A stretch of DNA of 22,597 nt from CAYMUG01 sp964393575 (GTDB lineage: Bacteria > Patescibacteriota > Minisyncoccia > Spechtbacterales > 2-12-FULL-38-22), in the NCBI GenBank assembly GCA_964393575.1, contig CAYMUG010000010.1, positions 1-22,597 of the forward strand. The letters run 5' to 3'. Position 1 is the stretch's first letter; each line of letters starts with the position of its first letter. The position numbers and the translations under genes were made by a program. Positions 12,637 through 19,284 of the stretch are shown here, piece by piece. The notes under the pieces were generated by a model. That model saw only the letters and a program-made list of their open reading frames with translations. It made no database searches and was not told where the DNA came from.

Positions 12637-13269
12637 GTGGCACATCCTACCAGATGTATAAAACTGGTTCATTTGGATTTTTCAGCAAAAAAGCCACGCT
12701 TCGTCCCCGAGGGCGTGCCTCGGTTTGATGAAACACCGGAAAGATTCAGGCAACGTTCTTTAAGAAAACCTTCCGGCAAGAAAATTATGGATCCGGTACC
12801 GGATACTGACGTCTCAGAACTACCGGACGCTTTAGAAGCTCTGGGGTACGAATTTGTCTCGCTAAAGCACTTAGTTTTACTGGATGATTACTCTGAAACC
12901 GGCATTCCCACAAAAAACGTTTTGCGGGCGGTATTTTGTACAAGCGAGTATGCCCATCCTTCCTCCGAATTTCTTTCTGTAAAAGAGAAAATGAGGCAGA
13001 AACTTATGGAAGTTATGACCTCCGCCGCGTGGACTGCAGAGGTATATCGAAATCCTTTTTACTGGAGCAGAAAGGAGGTTTCCGGTCAATACGCTATTTC
13101 TTTCAATATGAATGCGAGAAAGCCCTATTATTATCCTAACGGCTATAACGTTGTTCAATGGGAGAGAAACAAAAACGGAAAAAAAGTCGGAGAAATGCCG
13201 GCTCCTGTATCCCCGAGGTGGTACCTCAAACTCTACCCGGACGGTACTTTTGAGCCCATTCCGCAATAA
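12637..13269 (+). CDS. Unrecognised soluble protein with aromatic-rich C-terminal half
   Basis: I do not recognise this 210-residue protein. There is no signal peptide or membrane helix. The N-terminal third is basic and proline-rich (AKKPRFVPEGVPRFDETPERFRQ, quoted in part: PRFDETPERFRQ). The middle has a probable helix (VKEKMRQKLMEVMTSAAW, about residues 116-133). The C-terminal half is rich in Tyr, Trp and Asn (NPFYWSRKE, KPYYYPNGYNVVQWERN, PRWYLKLYPDGTF) and looks like a small beta domain. GTG at 12637 is chosen because AAGGAAGGAGGG is at the right distance and the promoter at 12571 fits. G+C is ordinary for the window (25 of 60 at 12841-12900), unlike the next gene. No clear terminator follows, only a weak TTTGG-ATAG-CCAAA hairpin near 13303. 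Confidence 0.85.
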   Translation: MAHPTRCIKLVHLDFSAKKPRFVPEGVPRFDETPERFRQRSLRKPSGKKIMDPVPDTDVSELPDALEALGYEFVSLKHLVLLDDYSETGIPTKNVLRAVFCTSEYAHPSSEFLSVKEKMRQKLMEVMTSAAWTAEVYRNPFYWSRKEVSGQYAISFNMNARKPYYYPNGYNVVQWERNKNGKKVGEMPAPVSPRWYLKLYPDGTFEPIPQ

Positions 13270-13322
13270 TAACTCAACCTTCGTTCCCGATGCAGTAATC
13301 TTGTTTGGATAGCCAAAATCTA

Positions 13323-13351
13323 TTGACATAAATTATCTTATATGTTAATAT
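13323..13351 (+). promoter_or_regulatory. Near-consensus promoter of the GC-rich gene
   Basis: TTGACA (perfect consensus) and TAATAT lie 17 bases apart. The predicted start near 13358 leaves a leader of about 67 bases ending in AGGAGGT just before the ATG. Confidence 0.82.
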
Positions 13352-13424
13352 TAAGGCAGTTCTGGCAGGAATAATTTTCCTTTCAGAACAGTGTACTGTA
13401 CATACTCGTAGTAGGAGGTCGAAA

Positions 13425-14240
13425 ATGACGACCAAGAAGTCAGCAGCCACGGACGAAGAGTTGGCCACCCTCGCCAAGAACGGCGTGGGAGCAGAAGCCA
13501 TGAGCTTCTGGGATGTGGTCGGGCTGGCGGAGCAGCTTTGGCTGCCCAAGGCCCACCTCACCCAGCCGGACGTCATCTCAGAGCTCGAGGGCGCAATGGG
13601 CGCTCTCGACGAGATGTCGAGAGTCAACGCCTTCCGTCAGGTGCTGACCGGCGCCATGGAAGGCCGGTACAGCCAGATGGCTATCTTCCCCTTCGCCCAC
13701 TTCGCGTGGACGAAGAACGAGGACGGCACCCACCGCAACCGCATCCCGGAGGCGAAGCGATTCGCGTCCATTGTGGACGCGATCGTGGCGGAGTCCGCGG
13801 AGGACTCACTCCAGCGTAGGCGACAAGCCGCCTACGCGGAGATGACAGCAAACCTCCGCGACGAGTCCGGCCACCTCGACGAGAACCGCCTCGTCCAGGC
13901 CGTCATCGAGACAGCCGAACGGAGCGATGAGCCCTTCTGGGTGGACTCGGCAGAGTTCATCTTTGAAGGGGAGGTCCGGGAATCGGACCTTCAGCTCTCG
14001 GATCTGGTTCGTGCCGGGGCCATCTCCATCGAGGGAACCGCCGGCGGCGGCACCAAGGTGCATGTCGCCGGAGGCCAATACATGACCTCCGCGGTCGACC
14101 GGCTGGAGGAAGCCGGATTCACGGAGGCCGCCAAGGTCCTTCGTGTGAAGACCCAGAGGAAGCAGCACACCCCCGCCGTCGGGGCGGGACTCCGATCCCT
14201 AGTCCCCGCCGATGAGGAGTCGTCCTCCGACGACTCCTAA
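13425..14240 (+). CDS. Unrecognised soluble acidic protein, strongly GC-rich
   Basis: A 271-residue protein of no family I can name. It has no signal peptide or membrane segment and appears mostly helical and acidic, with a basic patch (RVKTQRKQHTP, about residues 240-250) and an acidic Ser/Asp tail ending EESSSDDS. There may be a small domain at about 177-235, where DLQLSDLVRAGAISIEGT resembles a short helix-turn-helix or helix-plus-strand unit, but this is a guess. The start is secure: ATG follows AGGAGGT behind a near-consensus promoter. G+C is 39 of 60 at 13441-13500, with C/G-ending codons dominant, against 33-42% in neighbouring stretches. This indicates foreign origin or unusual selection. 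It stands alone between its own promoter and terminator. A 10-bp hairpin (14215-14238) forms within the last codons. Confidence 0.87.
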   Translation: MTTKKSAATDEELATLAKNGVGAEAMSFWDVVGLAEQLWLPKAHLTQPDVISELEGAMGALDEMSRVNAFRQVLTGAMEGRYSQMAIFPFAHFAWTKNEDGTHRNRIPEAKRFASIVDAIVAESAEDSLQRRRQAAYAEMTANLRDESGHLDENRLVQAVIETAERSDEPFWVDSAEFIFEGEVRESDLQLSDLVRAGAISIEGTAGGGTKVHVAGGQYMTSAVDRLEEAGFTEAAKVLRVKTQRKQHTPAVGAGLRSLVPADEESSSDDS

Positions 14241-14248
14241 GCACCTTC

Positions 14249-14281
14249 AGGCCCCTATGCAGCCAGCATAGGGGCCTTCGT
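14249..14281 (+). terminator. Terminator of the GC-rich gene
   Basis: AGGCCCCTATGC and GCATAGGGGCCT form a perfect 12-bp stem with a five-base loop. The tail (TCGTTATTTT) is only partly T-rich, so a factor-independent role is likely but not ideal. Confidence 0.78.
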
Positions 14282-14310
14282 TATTTTAGAGATGGATTGC
14301 CTTGCCACGC

Positions 14311-14337
14311 TTTTGTGTTAGCCGAAGGCGAACAAAA
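14311..14337 (+). repeat. Dispersed intergenic repeat, second copy
   Basis: TTTTGTGTTAGCCGAAGGCG followed by AACAAAA repeats the minus-strand word at 9421-9446, with 18 contiguous matches (AGCCGAAGGCGAACAAAA) and a two-base insertion. The remaining gap to ftsH (14338-14449) holds TTGGTTATT words, the reverse complement of the AATAACCAA words near 5090, and no gene. Confidence 0.7.
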
Positions 14338-14449
14338 ACACTCACCAAGATACAAGGTACCATCACCAAACAATAAACAGTTTGGAGGTTGATTATTGAA
14401 AATTTTTTGGTTGTTGTTTCTTGGTCATTGGTTATTATTTTGGATGGGG

Positions 14450-14478
14450 TTGCGCTTCTTTTTAAAAATATGTATTAT
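14450..14478 (+). promoter_or_regulatory. ftsH promoter
   Basis: TTGCGC and TATTAT lie 17 bases apart, followed by an AT-rich leader of about 30 bases with no Shine-Dalgarno. Confidence 0.65.
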
Positions 14479-14515
14479 ATGATATCCTGTTTATATAAAC
14501 CTAACAAAAAAATAA

Positions 14516-16354
14516 ATGAAATATAAAAACTTGCTTAAAAACATTTTAGCCGTAGTACTTATTTTCGCTCTACTTGCAAGCTTTGCTTCACTCTTTTATT
14601 CTCCGTTTGAACAACCTGAAGAGATAACTTTGGGCAAAGTTGCACGTGAAGTGAAAGAAGGCAACGTGGAGACAATAGAAGTTTCCGGCAACGAGCTTAC
14701 AGTTACGCTAAAGGACGGCACAGAAGAAAAAGCTATGAAGGAAGCCGAATCTTCGCTTTCTGAAACCCTGAAAAATTTCGGCGTCACCGAACAACAAATA
14801 ACCGCAGCCAACATAGAACCCCAGGGGGAGGGCGGAGCTAAGTTTTGGCTCGGAATTATAGTGCCGTTTGTAATTCCTTTCCTTATAATCGGTTTTGTCC
14901 TCTGGTTTATGATGCGGGGCGCACAACGCGGCGCGGGTCAGGCAATGAATTTCGGAAAAAGCAAAGCAAAATTGTTCGGAGGCATGCAGGGCAAAAAACA
15001 AAAAGTAAGATTCAGTGATGTTGCCGACGAGGCTGAGGCAAAAGAAGAATTGAAAGAAATTGTAGAATTCCTGAAAAAACCCAAAAAATTCCTGCAAATG
15101 GGCGCCCGCATTCCCAAAGGCCTTATGCTGATGGGTCCTCCCGGCTCCGGAAAAACTCTGCTCGCTAGAGCAATTTCCGGAGAGGCAGAGGTACCTTTTT
15201 ACAGTATTAGCGGCTCTGAATTTGTTGAGATGTTTGTGGGAGTGGGAGCTTCGCGTGTAAGGGACTTGTTTGAAAACGCAAAGAAAAATGCGCCTTCCAT
15301 AATATTTGTAGATGAAATTGATGCTGTAGGCAGATTGCGCGGGGCCGGGCTCGGCGGAGGAAATGACGAGAGAGAGCAAACTCTGAACCAAATTCTCTCC
15401 GAAATGGACGGATTTGAGCAGGACACCAACGTTATAGTTCTGGCAGCCACAAACCGCCCCGACGTTCTTGACCCCGCCCTTTTGCGTCCAGGCAGGTTTG
15501 ACAGGCGTATCGTAATAGACCTTCCGGACATAAGGGCAAGGGAACAAATACTTAAACTTCACGCTAAAAACAGTCCGGTGGCAAGCAACGTTGACTTTAA
15601 AGAACTCGCCTCACGCACCCCCGGTTTTTCCGGAGCCGATCTTGAAAACCTGGTTAACGAAGCAGCCATATTTGCCGCAAGACGCAAGAAAAAACAAGTA
15701 GGGCCACAGGAATTTTACGACGCTATTGAAAAAGTAATATTGGGTCCGGAGAGAAAAACAAAAGTATTTTCTGAAAAGGACAAAAAAGTAGCAGCGTTCC
15801 ACGAAGCAGGGCACGCGGTAGTCGCACACTCTCTCCCGAACAGTGACCCCGTGAGAAAAGTTTCTATTATTTCCCGCGGAGGAGCGGGCGGATACACACT
15901 TAAAACACCGGAAGAAGAAACCAGTTTCCGTACCAGAAAACAGTTTATAGCCGAGCTTGCTGTATTATTAGGCGGTTACGCGTCCGAAGAGCTGTTTATG
16001 AACCAGATATCCACCGGCGCTTCTAACGACTTGGAAAAAGCAAGCCAACTCGCGCGTAAGCTTGTAACCCAGTACGGAATGAGCAAAAAACTCGGGCCTG
16101 TCGTGTTTGGTGAGAAAGACGAAACAGTATTCTTAGGAAAAGAACTCTCCGAACAAAAAAACTACTCAGAGGATGTGGCTTATAAAATAGATCAGGAAAT
16201 ATCTAAACTAATAAAAGATGCTTACCAAACAGCAAAAAAACTACTGAAAGAAAGAAAAGGATCGCTGGAAAAATTAGCAGATTACTTAGTAGAAAAAGAA
16301 ACTATTGAAAGAAAAGAGTTTGAAAAACTTTTAGGAGAACCGGCCTCAACCTAA
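14516..16354 (+). CDS. ftsH: ATP-dependent zinc metalloprotease FtsH
   Basis: A 612-residue membrane AAA+ protease that extracts and degrades misfolded membrane proteins and unstable regulators. Helices at about residues 8-28 and 112-133 flank a short outer domain. The AAA module has Walker A GPPGSGKT (about 207-214), Walker B IIFVDEIDAVG (about 262-272) and the second region of homology around NRPDVLDPALLRPGRFDRR (about 323-341). The M41 peptidase carries the zinc site HEAGH (about 428-432) with the third ligand likely in ASNDLEKAS. Length and domain order are normal, and it should form a hexamer. No Shine-Dalgarno precedes the ATG, which lies in an A-rich leader. It shares a bidirectional terminator (16361-16403) with the convergent 3D-domain gene. 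Confidence 0.97.
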   Translation: MKYKNLLKNILAVVLIFALLASFASLFYSPFEQPEEITLGKVAREVKEGNVETIEVSGNELTVTLKDGTEEKAMKEAESSLSETLKNFGVTEQQITAANIEPQGEGGAKFWLGIIVPFVIPFLIIGFVLWFMMRGAQRGAGQAMNFGKSKAKLFGGMQGKKQKVRFSDVADEAEAKEELKEIVEFLKKPKKFLQMGARIPKGLMLMGPPGSGKTLLARAISGEAEVPFYSISGSEFVEMFVGVGASRVRDLFENAKKNAPSIIFVDEIDAVGRLRGAGLGGGNDEREQTLNQILSEMDGFEQDTNVIVLAATNRPDVLDPALLRPGRFDRRIVIDLPDIRAREQILKLHAKNSPVASNVDFKELASRTPGFSGADLENLVNEAAIFAARRKKKQVGPQEFYDAIEKVILGPERKTKVFSEKDKKVAAFHEAGHAVVAHSLPNSDPVRKVSIISRGGAGGYTLKTPEEETSFRTRKQFIAELAVLLGGYASEELFMNQISTGASNDLEKASQLARKLVTQYGMSKKLGPVVFGEKDETVFLGKELSEQKNYSEDVAYKIDQEISKLIKDAYQTAKKLLKERKGSLEKLADYLVEKETIERKEFEKLLGEPAST

Positions 16355-16360
16355 AACTAA

Positions 16361-16403
16361 TATAAAAAATATCCCCCGCGTGTAGCGGGGGATATTTTTT
16401 ATA
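16361..16403. terminator. Bidirectional terminator between ftsH and the 3D-domain gene
   Basis: TATAAAAAATATCCCCCGC and GCGGGGGATATTTTTTATA form a perfect 19-bp stem with a five-base loop and U-rich 3' arms on both strands. The stop codon of the minus-strand gene (16399-16401) lies inside the stem. Confidence 0.93.
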
Positions 16404-17013
16404 TTTCTCTGATGATTTCTATTTCTTCGTGTCTCGCGCCAAAACGCAACGCCTGTGCACGTGTGGGCATCCACACGTCAACTTTTTTCCAGTAACGGCT
16501 GTTCATTCTGTCTTCAACCACGAACACCTGATCACCGAAGTGGTCGGGTATCCTTAACTTGGTTCCGATAGGAAGGAAGTTCGCAGCCACGACTCCATGC
16601 CTTGTTCTTGTCCCTGAAGCGGTAGTGTAAGGAGTGGAGTCGGTCTGGTCAGGAGTGGAAGAATAAGCCGTCATAGGCACATGCTCCGTGCGCACCACTT
16701 GAACCTGTTTCTTTCTGGGAGGTACCGGCTGCACGTAAAACGAGCTCTCTTCCACGACTCTTGAGGCTTGGAAGGGCTCTTTCACAAACTCCTCTTTTTC
16801 ATCGGATTTTTCTTCATTACTATCTTCAATTTTCTTTGCTTCTTCTGCGAAATGTTGTCTATCAAATAAAGCAATGACATTCTCCGTCGGAGGAAAATTA
16901 AACGAAAGCGCAGCATAAGCGGGAGAAAGATGTGATGTAAAAGCTACAATTAACGCAATAACGAAAAAAGCAGCTCGGCGAATAAGAAGTTGATATTGTA
17001 TTTTTTTACTCAT
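16399..17013 (-). CDS. Secreted 3D-domain protein (double-psi beta-barrel, possible cell-wall lytic enzyme)
   Basis: A 204-residue exported protein. The signal peptide (about residues 12-34, ending PAYA) is followed by an acidic low-complexity spacer (EDSNEEKSDEKEEF, about 62-75) and a C-terminal 3D domain from about 110. Recognisable parts are VPMTAYSS, TASGTRTRHGVVAANFLPIG (about 129-148), TKLRIPD, VFVVEDRMNSRY and KKVDVWM, including conserved aspartates of the family. 3D domains occur in MltA-type lytic transglycosylases and in YocH/YuiC-like secreted wall enzymes, so peptidoglycan cleavage or remodelling outside the cell is likely. ATG at 17013 is chosen because it gives a standard signal peptide; TTG at 17061, four bases after GGGAGG, would add 16 residues and cannot be excluded. 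Its promoter and a 5'-terminal hairpin lie at 17060-17117. Confidence 0.88.
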   Translation of the reverse strand: MSKKIQYQLLIRRAAFFVIALIVAFTSHLSPAYAALSFNFPPTENVIALFDRQHFAEEAKKIEDSNEEKSDEKEEFVKEPFQASRVVEESSFYVQPVPPRKKQVQVVRTEHVPMTAYSSTPDQTDSTPYTTASGTRTRHGVVAANFLPIGTKLRIPDHFGDQVFVVEDRMNSRYWKKVDVWMPTRAQALRFGARHEEIEIIREI

Positions 17014-17059
17014 ATGTTGGAGTTTATGCCGTACCGTATACCCAACGATACGACTAAAC

Positions 17060-17080
17060 AAAAAACCTCCCTTGCGGGAG
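17060..17080 (-). terminator. Terminator-like hairpin at the 5' end of the 3D-gene transcript
   Basis: On the minus strand CTCCC-GCAA-GGGAG is followed by GTTTTTTG, a compact intrinsic-terminator shape. It begins within a few bases of the start predicted from the promoter at 17090-17117, so it would act on the gene's own leader or stabilise its 5' end. Confidence 0.65.
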
Positions 17081-17089
17081 ATTTATATG

Positions 17090-17117
17090 ATTTTAACATT
17101 TTTTAATTCAATGTCAA
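17090..17117 (-). promoter_or_regulatory. Promoter of the 3D-domain gene
   Basis: Minus-strand TTGACA (perfect consensus) and TAAAAT lie 16 bases apart. The predicted start is near 17083, giving a leader of about 70 bases to the ATG at 17013. Confidence 0.72.
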
Positions 17118-17168
17118 CCCCTTTATGGAGTAAATTGAAGCCGGACTTCAAACAAAAGCTAAAGAATC

Positions 17169-17210
17169 TAAAGTTCAAAATTTTCGCGATCGCGAAAATT
17201 TTGAACTTTA
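17169..17210. repeat. Perfect 42-base palindrome
   Basis: Two 21-base halves are exact reverse complements without a spacer, centred on CGCGATCGCG. The outer arms are AT-rich (TAAAGTTCAAAATTTT). It may be a second terminator downstream of pyrD, or a protein-binding or cruciform-forming site. Confidence 0.85.
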
Positions 17211-17242
17211 TTTTGTGTAAAAAAGCGCAGGGTATAAATAAA

Positions 17243-17262
17243 AAAGCGGGGGTTCCCGCTTT
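17243..17262 (-). terminator. pyrD terminator
   Basis: On the minus strand AAAGCGGG-AACC-CCCGCTTT is followed by TTTATTT, four bases after the pyrD stop codon. Confidence 0.88.
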
Positions 17263-17266
17263 AAAA

Positions 17267-18184
17267 TTAAAATATAGTGTTTGCCGTTTCTTTAATAGCT
17301 TTTATCCTCCAGGGGCGCAAAAGAACAACTGAACCGATGAATACAGAAGAAGCGCCGGCATCATAATATTTTTTCACATCCGAGGAATGCAATATGCCTC
17401 CGCCTCCGTTGATGGGTTTTGTGAATCCCATCTTGCGCAATTCAAATATTCGGTCACACACCATAGAAGAGAGGGCGCTTCCGGAAACTCCTCCTCCGTT
17501 AAATTTCTCTAAGGGTGAGGGGGTATCACTGAAAGTGCTAAAAGGTATAGCATTTGAAATACACAAAGCATCGCACTCCGGGTGGCTATTGAGCTCAAAA
17601 ATCGCCGGCATAGGAGCGGAAGCAATGCTGTACTTGGGCACAACAGGCACACCCAACTCGCCTGCTATGTTGAGCACTTTTTCAGATTCGTTTATAAGCT
17701 CCCGGGGGTTGTGCTCTGTATTAGGACAGGAAAGATTTACCTGTAAGCCAAAAGGCGCTGAAAACTCATCTTTGCGTGCGCCTATTGTATATATAATTTC
17801 ACGAAATTCTTCCAGACGTTTTTTGGGTGTGTCGGCAAGCGATGTTATAGAAATAAAAAACGGACACGTACGCCTCTGCCACATACCGGTGTTGAGTAAC
17901 GGTTCTATTCCGGGGTTACTTAAACCAACCGCATTAACTACAATACCGCGACGTAAATAAATCTTTACGCATTCCGGAAAGAGCTCTTTTGGCGTATAGT
18001 CCGCCTTGAGCGGCATATTGCCCTCGCGCGATGGAAGAGTTGCGGTTTTTGAAACAAATGTTACATCATCAAAATTCAACCCTAAGGGCCGCATCATCTT
18101 ATGAAACCAATAACCTTCTCCGAAAAACCCTTGCACGCCTGAGGCGCCGAGAATATTACCGAATTCAATTCCGCGGAGCTTCAT
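17267..18184 (-). CDS. pyrD: Dihydroorotate dehydrogenase, class 1-like
   Basis: A 305-residue FMN-binding TIM barrel that oxidises dihydroorotate to orotate, the fourth step of UMP synthesis. Visible motifs are NAVGLSNPG (about residues 84-92), QVNLSCPNTEHNP (148-160) with Cys153 as the expected catalytic base, VVPKYS with the active-site lysine, and the phosphate-binding end INGGGGILHSSDVKKYYDAG (about 256-275) plus FIGSVVLLRP. A cysteine rather than serine base and no N-terminal membrane-binding extension point to a soluble class 1 enzyme; the electron acceptor is unknown, and no PyrK-like partner is present. AAGGAG at good spacing supports the start, and that site can be masked by a hairpin (18192-18214). 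It follows trpS after 59 bases without a terminator, so co-transcription is likely. Confidence 0.93.
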   Translation of the reverse strand: MKLRGIEFGNILGASGVQGFFGEGYWFHKMMRPLGLNFDDVTFVSKTATLPSREGNMPLKADYTPKELFPECVKIYLRRGIVVNAVGLSNPGIEPLLNTGMWQRRTCPFFISITSLADTPKKRLEEFREIIYTIGARKDEFSAPFGLQVNLSCPNTEHNPRELINESEKVLNIAGELGVPVVPKYSIASAPMPAIFELNSHPECDALCISNAIPFSTFSDTPSPLEKFNGGGVSGSALSSMVCDRIFELRKMGFTKPINGGGGILHSSDVKKYYDAGASSVFIGSVVLLRPWRIKAIKETANTIF

Positions 18185-18191
18185 ACCCTAC

Positions 18192-18214
18192 TCCTTTTTG
18201 GGTTGGAAAAAGGA
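18192..18214 (-). promoter_or_regulatory. Hairpin overlapping the pyrD ribosome-binding site
   Basis: On the minus strand TCCTTTTT pairs with AAAAAGGA over a seven-base loop (CCAACCC). The second arm contains most of the AAGGAG ribosome-binding site of pyrD, so folding would hide it. The stem is AT-rich and weak. Confidence 0.5.
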
Positions 18215-18243
18215 ACTTATGCCGTAAGAATAGTAACAATATT

Positions 18244-19284
18244 TTATAAAGAGTACAACCTCATCGCCTCTTTGGTTTTTTCCAGAACACCTGAGGTAAC
18301 TTTACGCCCTTCGTTAGTGCCTTTGCGTAGAGTGTCCTCAACAATTCCGTCTTGCTTTTCAAGCTCCTGCCTCTTTTCCCTTATAGGCGCTAAAAATTCT
18401 TCCAACACATTTACAAGCCGTTTTTTTAACTCTACATCACCCAATCCTCCTTTTTGGTAGCTCGCTTTTAATTCTTTAACCTTATCCGCATCCGGATCAA
18501 AAACGCTAAGGTGTTCAAACACAACATTACCCTCCACTCTGCCCGGATCTTCCTTATGTATATGCTCCGGATCTGTGTACATTTGCATAACCTTGTTTTC
18601 CACTTCGTCCGGTGAATCTTTAAGGAAAATCGCGTTATTCAGGGACTTAGACATTTTTGCCCCGCCGTCAATTCCCGAAAGACGCGCGTGTTCAGCTAAC
18701 AGGGCTTCGGGGCGCTTAAGCACTTTGCCGTAAATACTGTTGAATTTATCCACGATTTCACGGGTTTGTTCCAGCATAGGAGACTGATCGCCTCCGACAG
18801 GTACCAGGTCCGCGTCAAACGCAGTTATGTCCGCGGCTTGACTCACAGGATACATTAAAAACCCTGCGGGAACATTTACTCCGTCTTCCCCGTTACTAAG
18901 ATCGGGGTTGTACCCCTTCTCCCGCATTTCCTCTTTAATAGTAGGATTTCTTTGTAATCTGGATAAACTTACCAGATTAAGATAATACAAAGTAAGTTCT
19001 GATAATTCCGGGACCTGTGATTGTAAAACTATATTAGCTTTTTTCGGGTCAATACCCACAGATAAATAGTCCAAAACCACCTCACGAATGCTGCTCCGTA
19101 TTTTTTCCGGATTATCAAAATTATCCGTTAGCGCCTGCGCATCGGCAATAAGCACAAACGTGTTGTACTTTTCCTGTGCTTCCACCCTTGCCTTAAGCGA
19201 CCCCACATAATGACCCAAATGAAGTGGTCCTGTGGGCCTGTCTCCGGTTAATATAGTTTTATTTTTAGTTTCTTCTGAATTCAT
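18244..19284 (-). CDS. trpS: Tryptophanyl-tRNA synthetase
   Basis: A class I aminoacyl-tRNA synthetase of 346 residues that charges tRNA-Trp. The HIGH-type motif is in GDRPTGPLHLGHYVGSL (about residues 14-30), the KMSKS loop is GGAKMSKSLNN (about 206-216), and GGDQSPMLEQTREIVDKFN (about 157-175) is a typical TrpRS active-site stretch. Length is normal. ATG at 19284 is chosen because it overlaps the preceding gene's TGA as ATGA; an in-frame ATG at 19299, five codons earlier, is also possible. The gene is thus coupled to a solute-binding protein gene, an unusual partner, and leads into pyrD. The AMP-forming core looks intact, so I see no reason to doubt function. Confidence 0.96.
   Translation of the reverse strand: MNSEETKNKTILTGDRPTGPLHLGHYVGSLKARVEAQEKYNTFVLIADAQALTDNFDNPEKIRSSIREVVLDYLSVGIDPKKANIVLQSQVPELSELTLYYLNLVSLSRLQRNPTIKEEMREKGYNPDLSNGEDGVNVPAGFLMYPVSQAADITAFDADLVPVGGDQSPMLEQTREIVDKFNSIYGKVLKRPEALLAEHARLSGIDGGAKMSKSLNNAIFLKDSPDEVENKVMQMYTDPEHIHKEDPGRVEGNVVFEHLSVFDPDADKVKELKASYQKGGLGDVELKKRLVNVLEEFLAPIREKRQELEKQDGIVEDTLRKGTNEGRKVTSGVLEKTKEAMRLYSL

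Noticed and set aside
12877..13329. A 150-codon minus-strand frame.
   Set aside because: Antisense to the gene at 12637, which has a near-consensus promoter and a strong ribosome-binding site; the antisense frame has neither.
14708..15562. A 284-codon open frame on the minus strand.
   Set aside because: It lies wholly inside ftsH, whose AAA and M41 motifs are intact, and its translation is Cys/His/Phe-rich without a recognisable domain.
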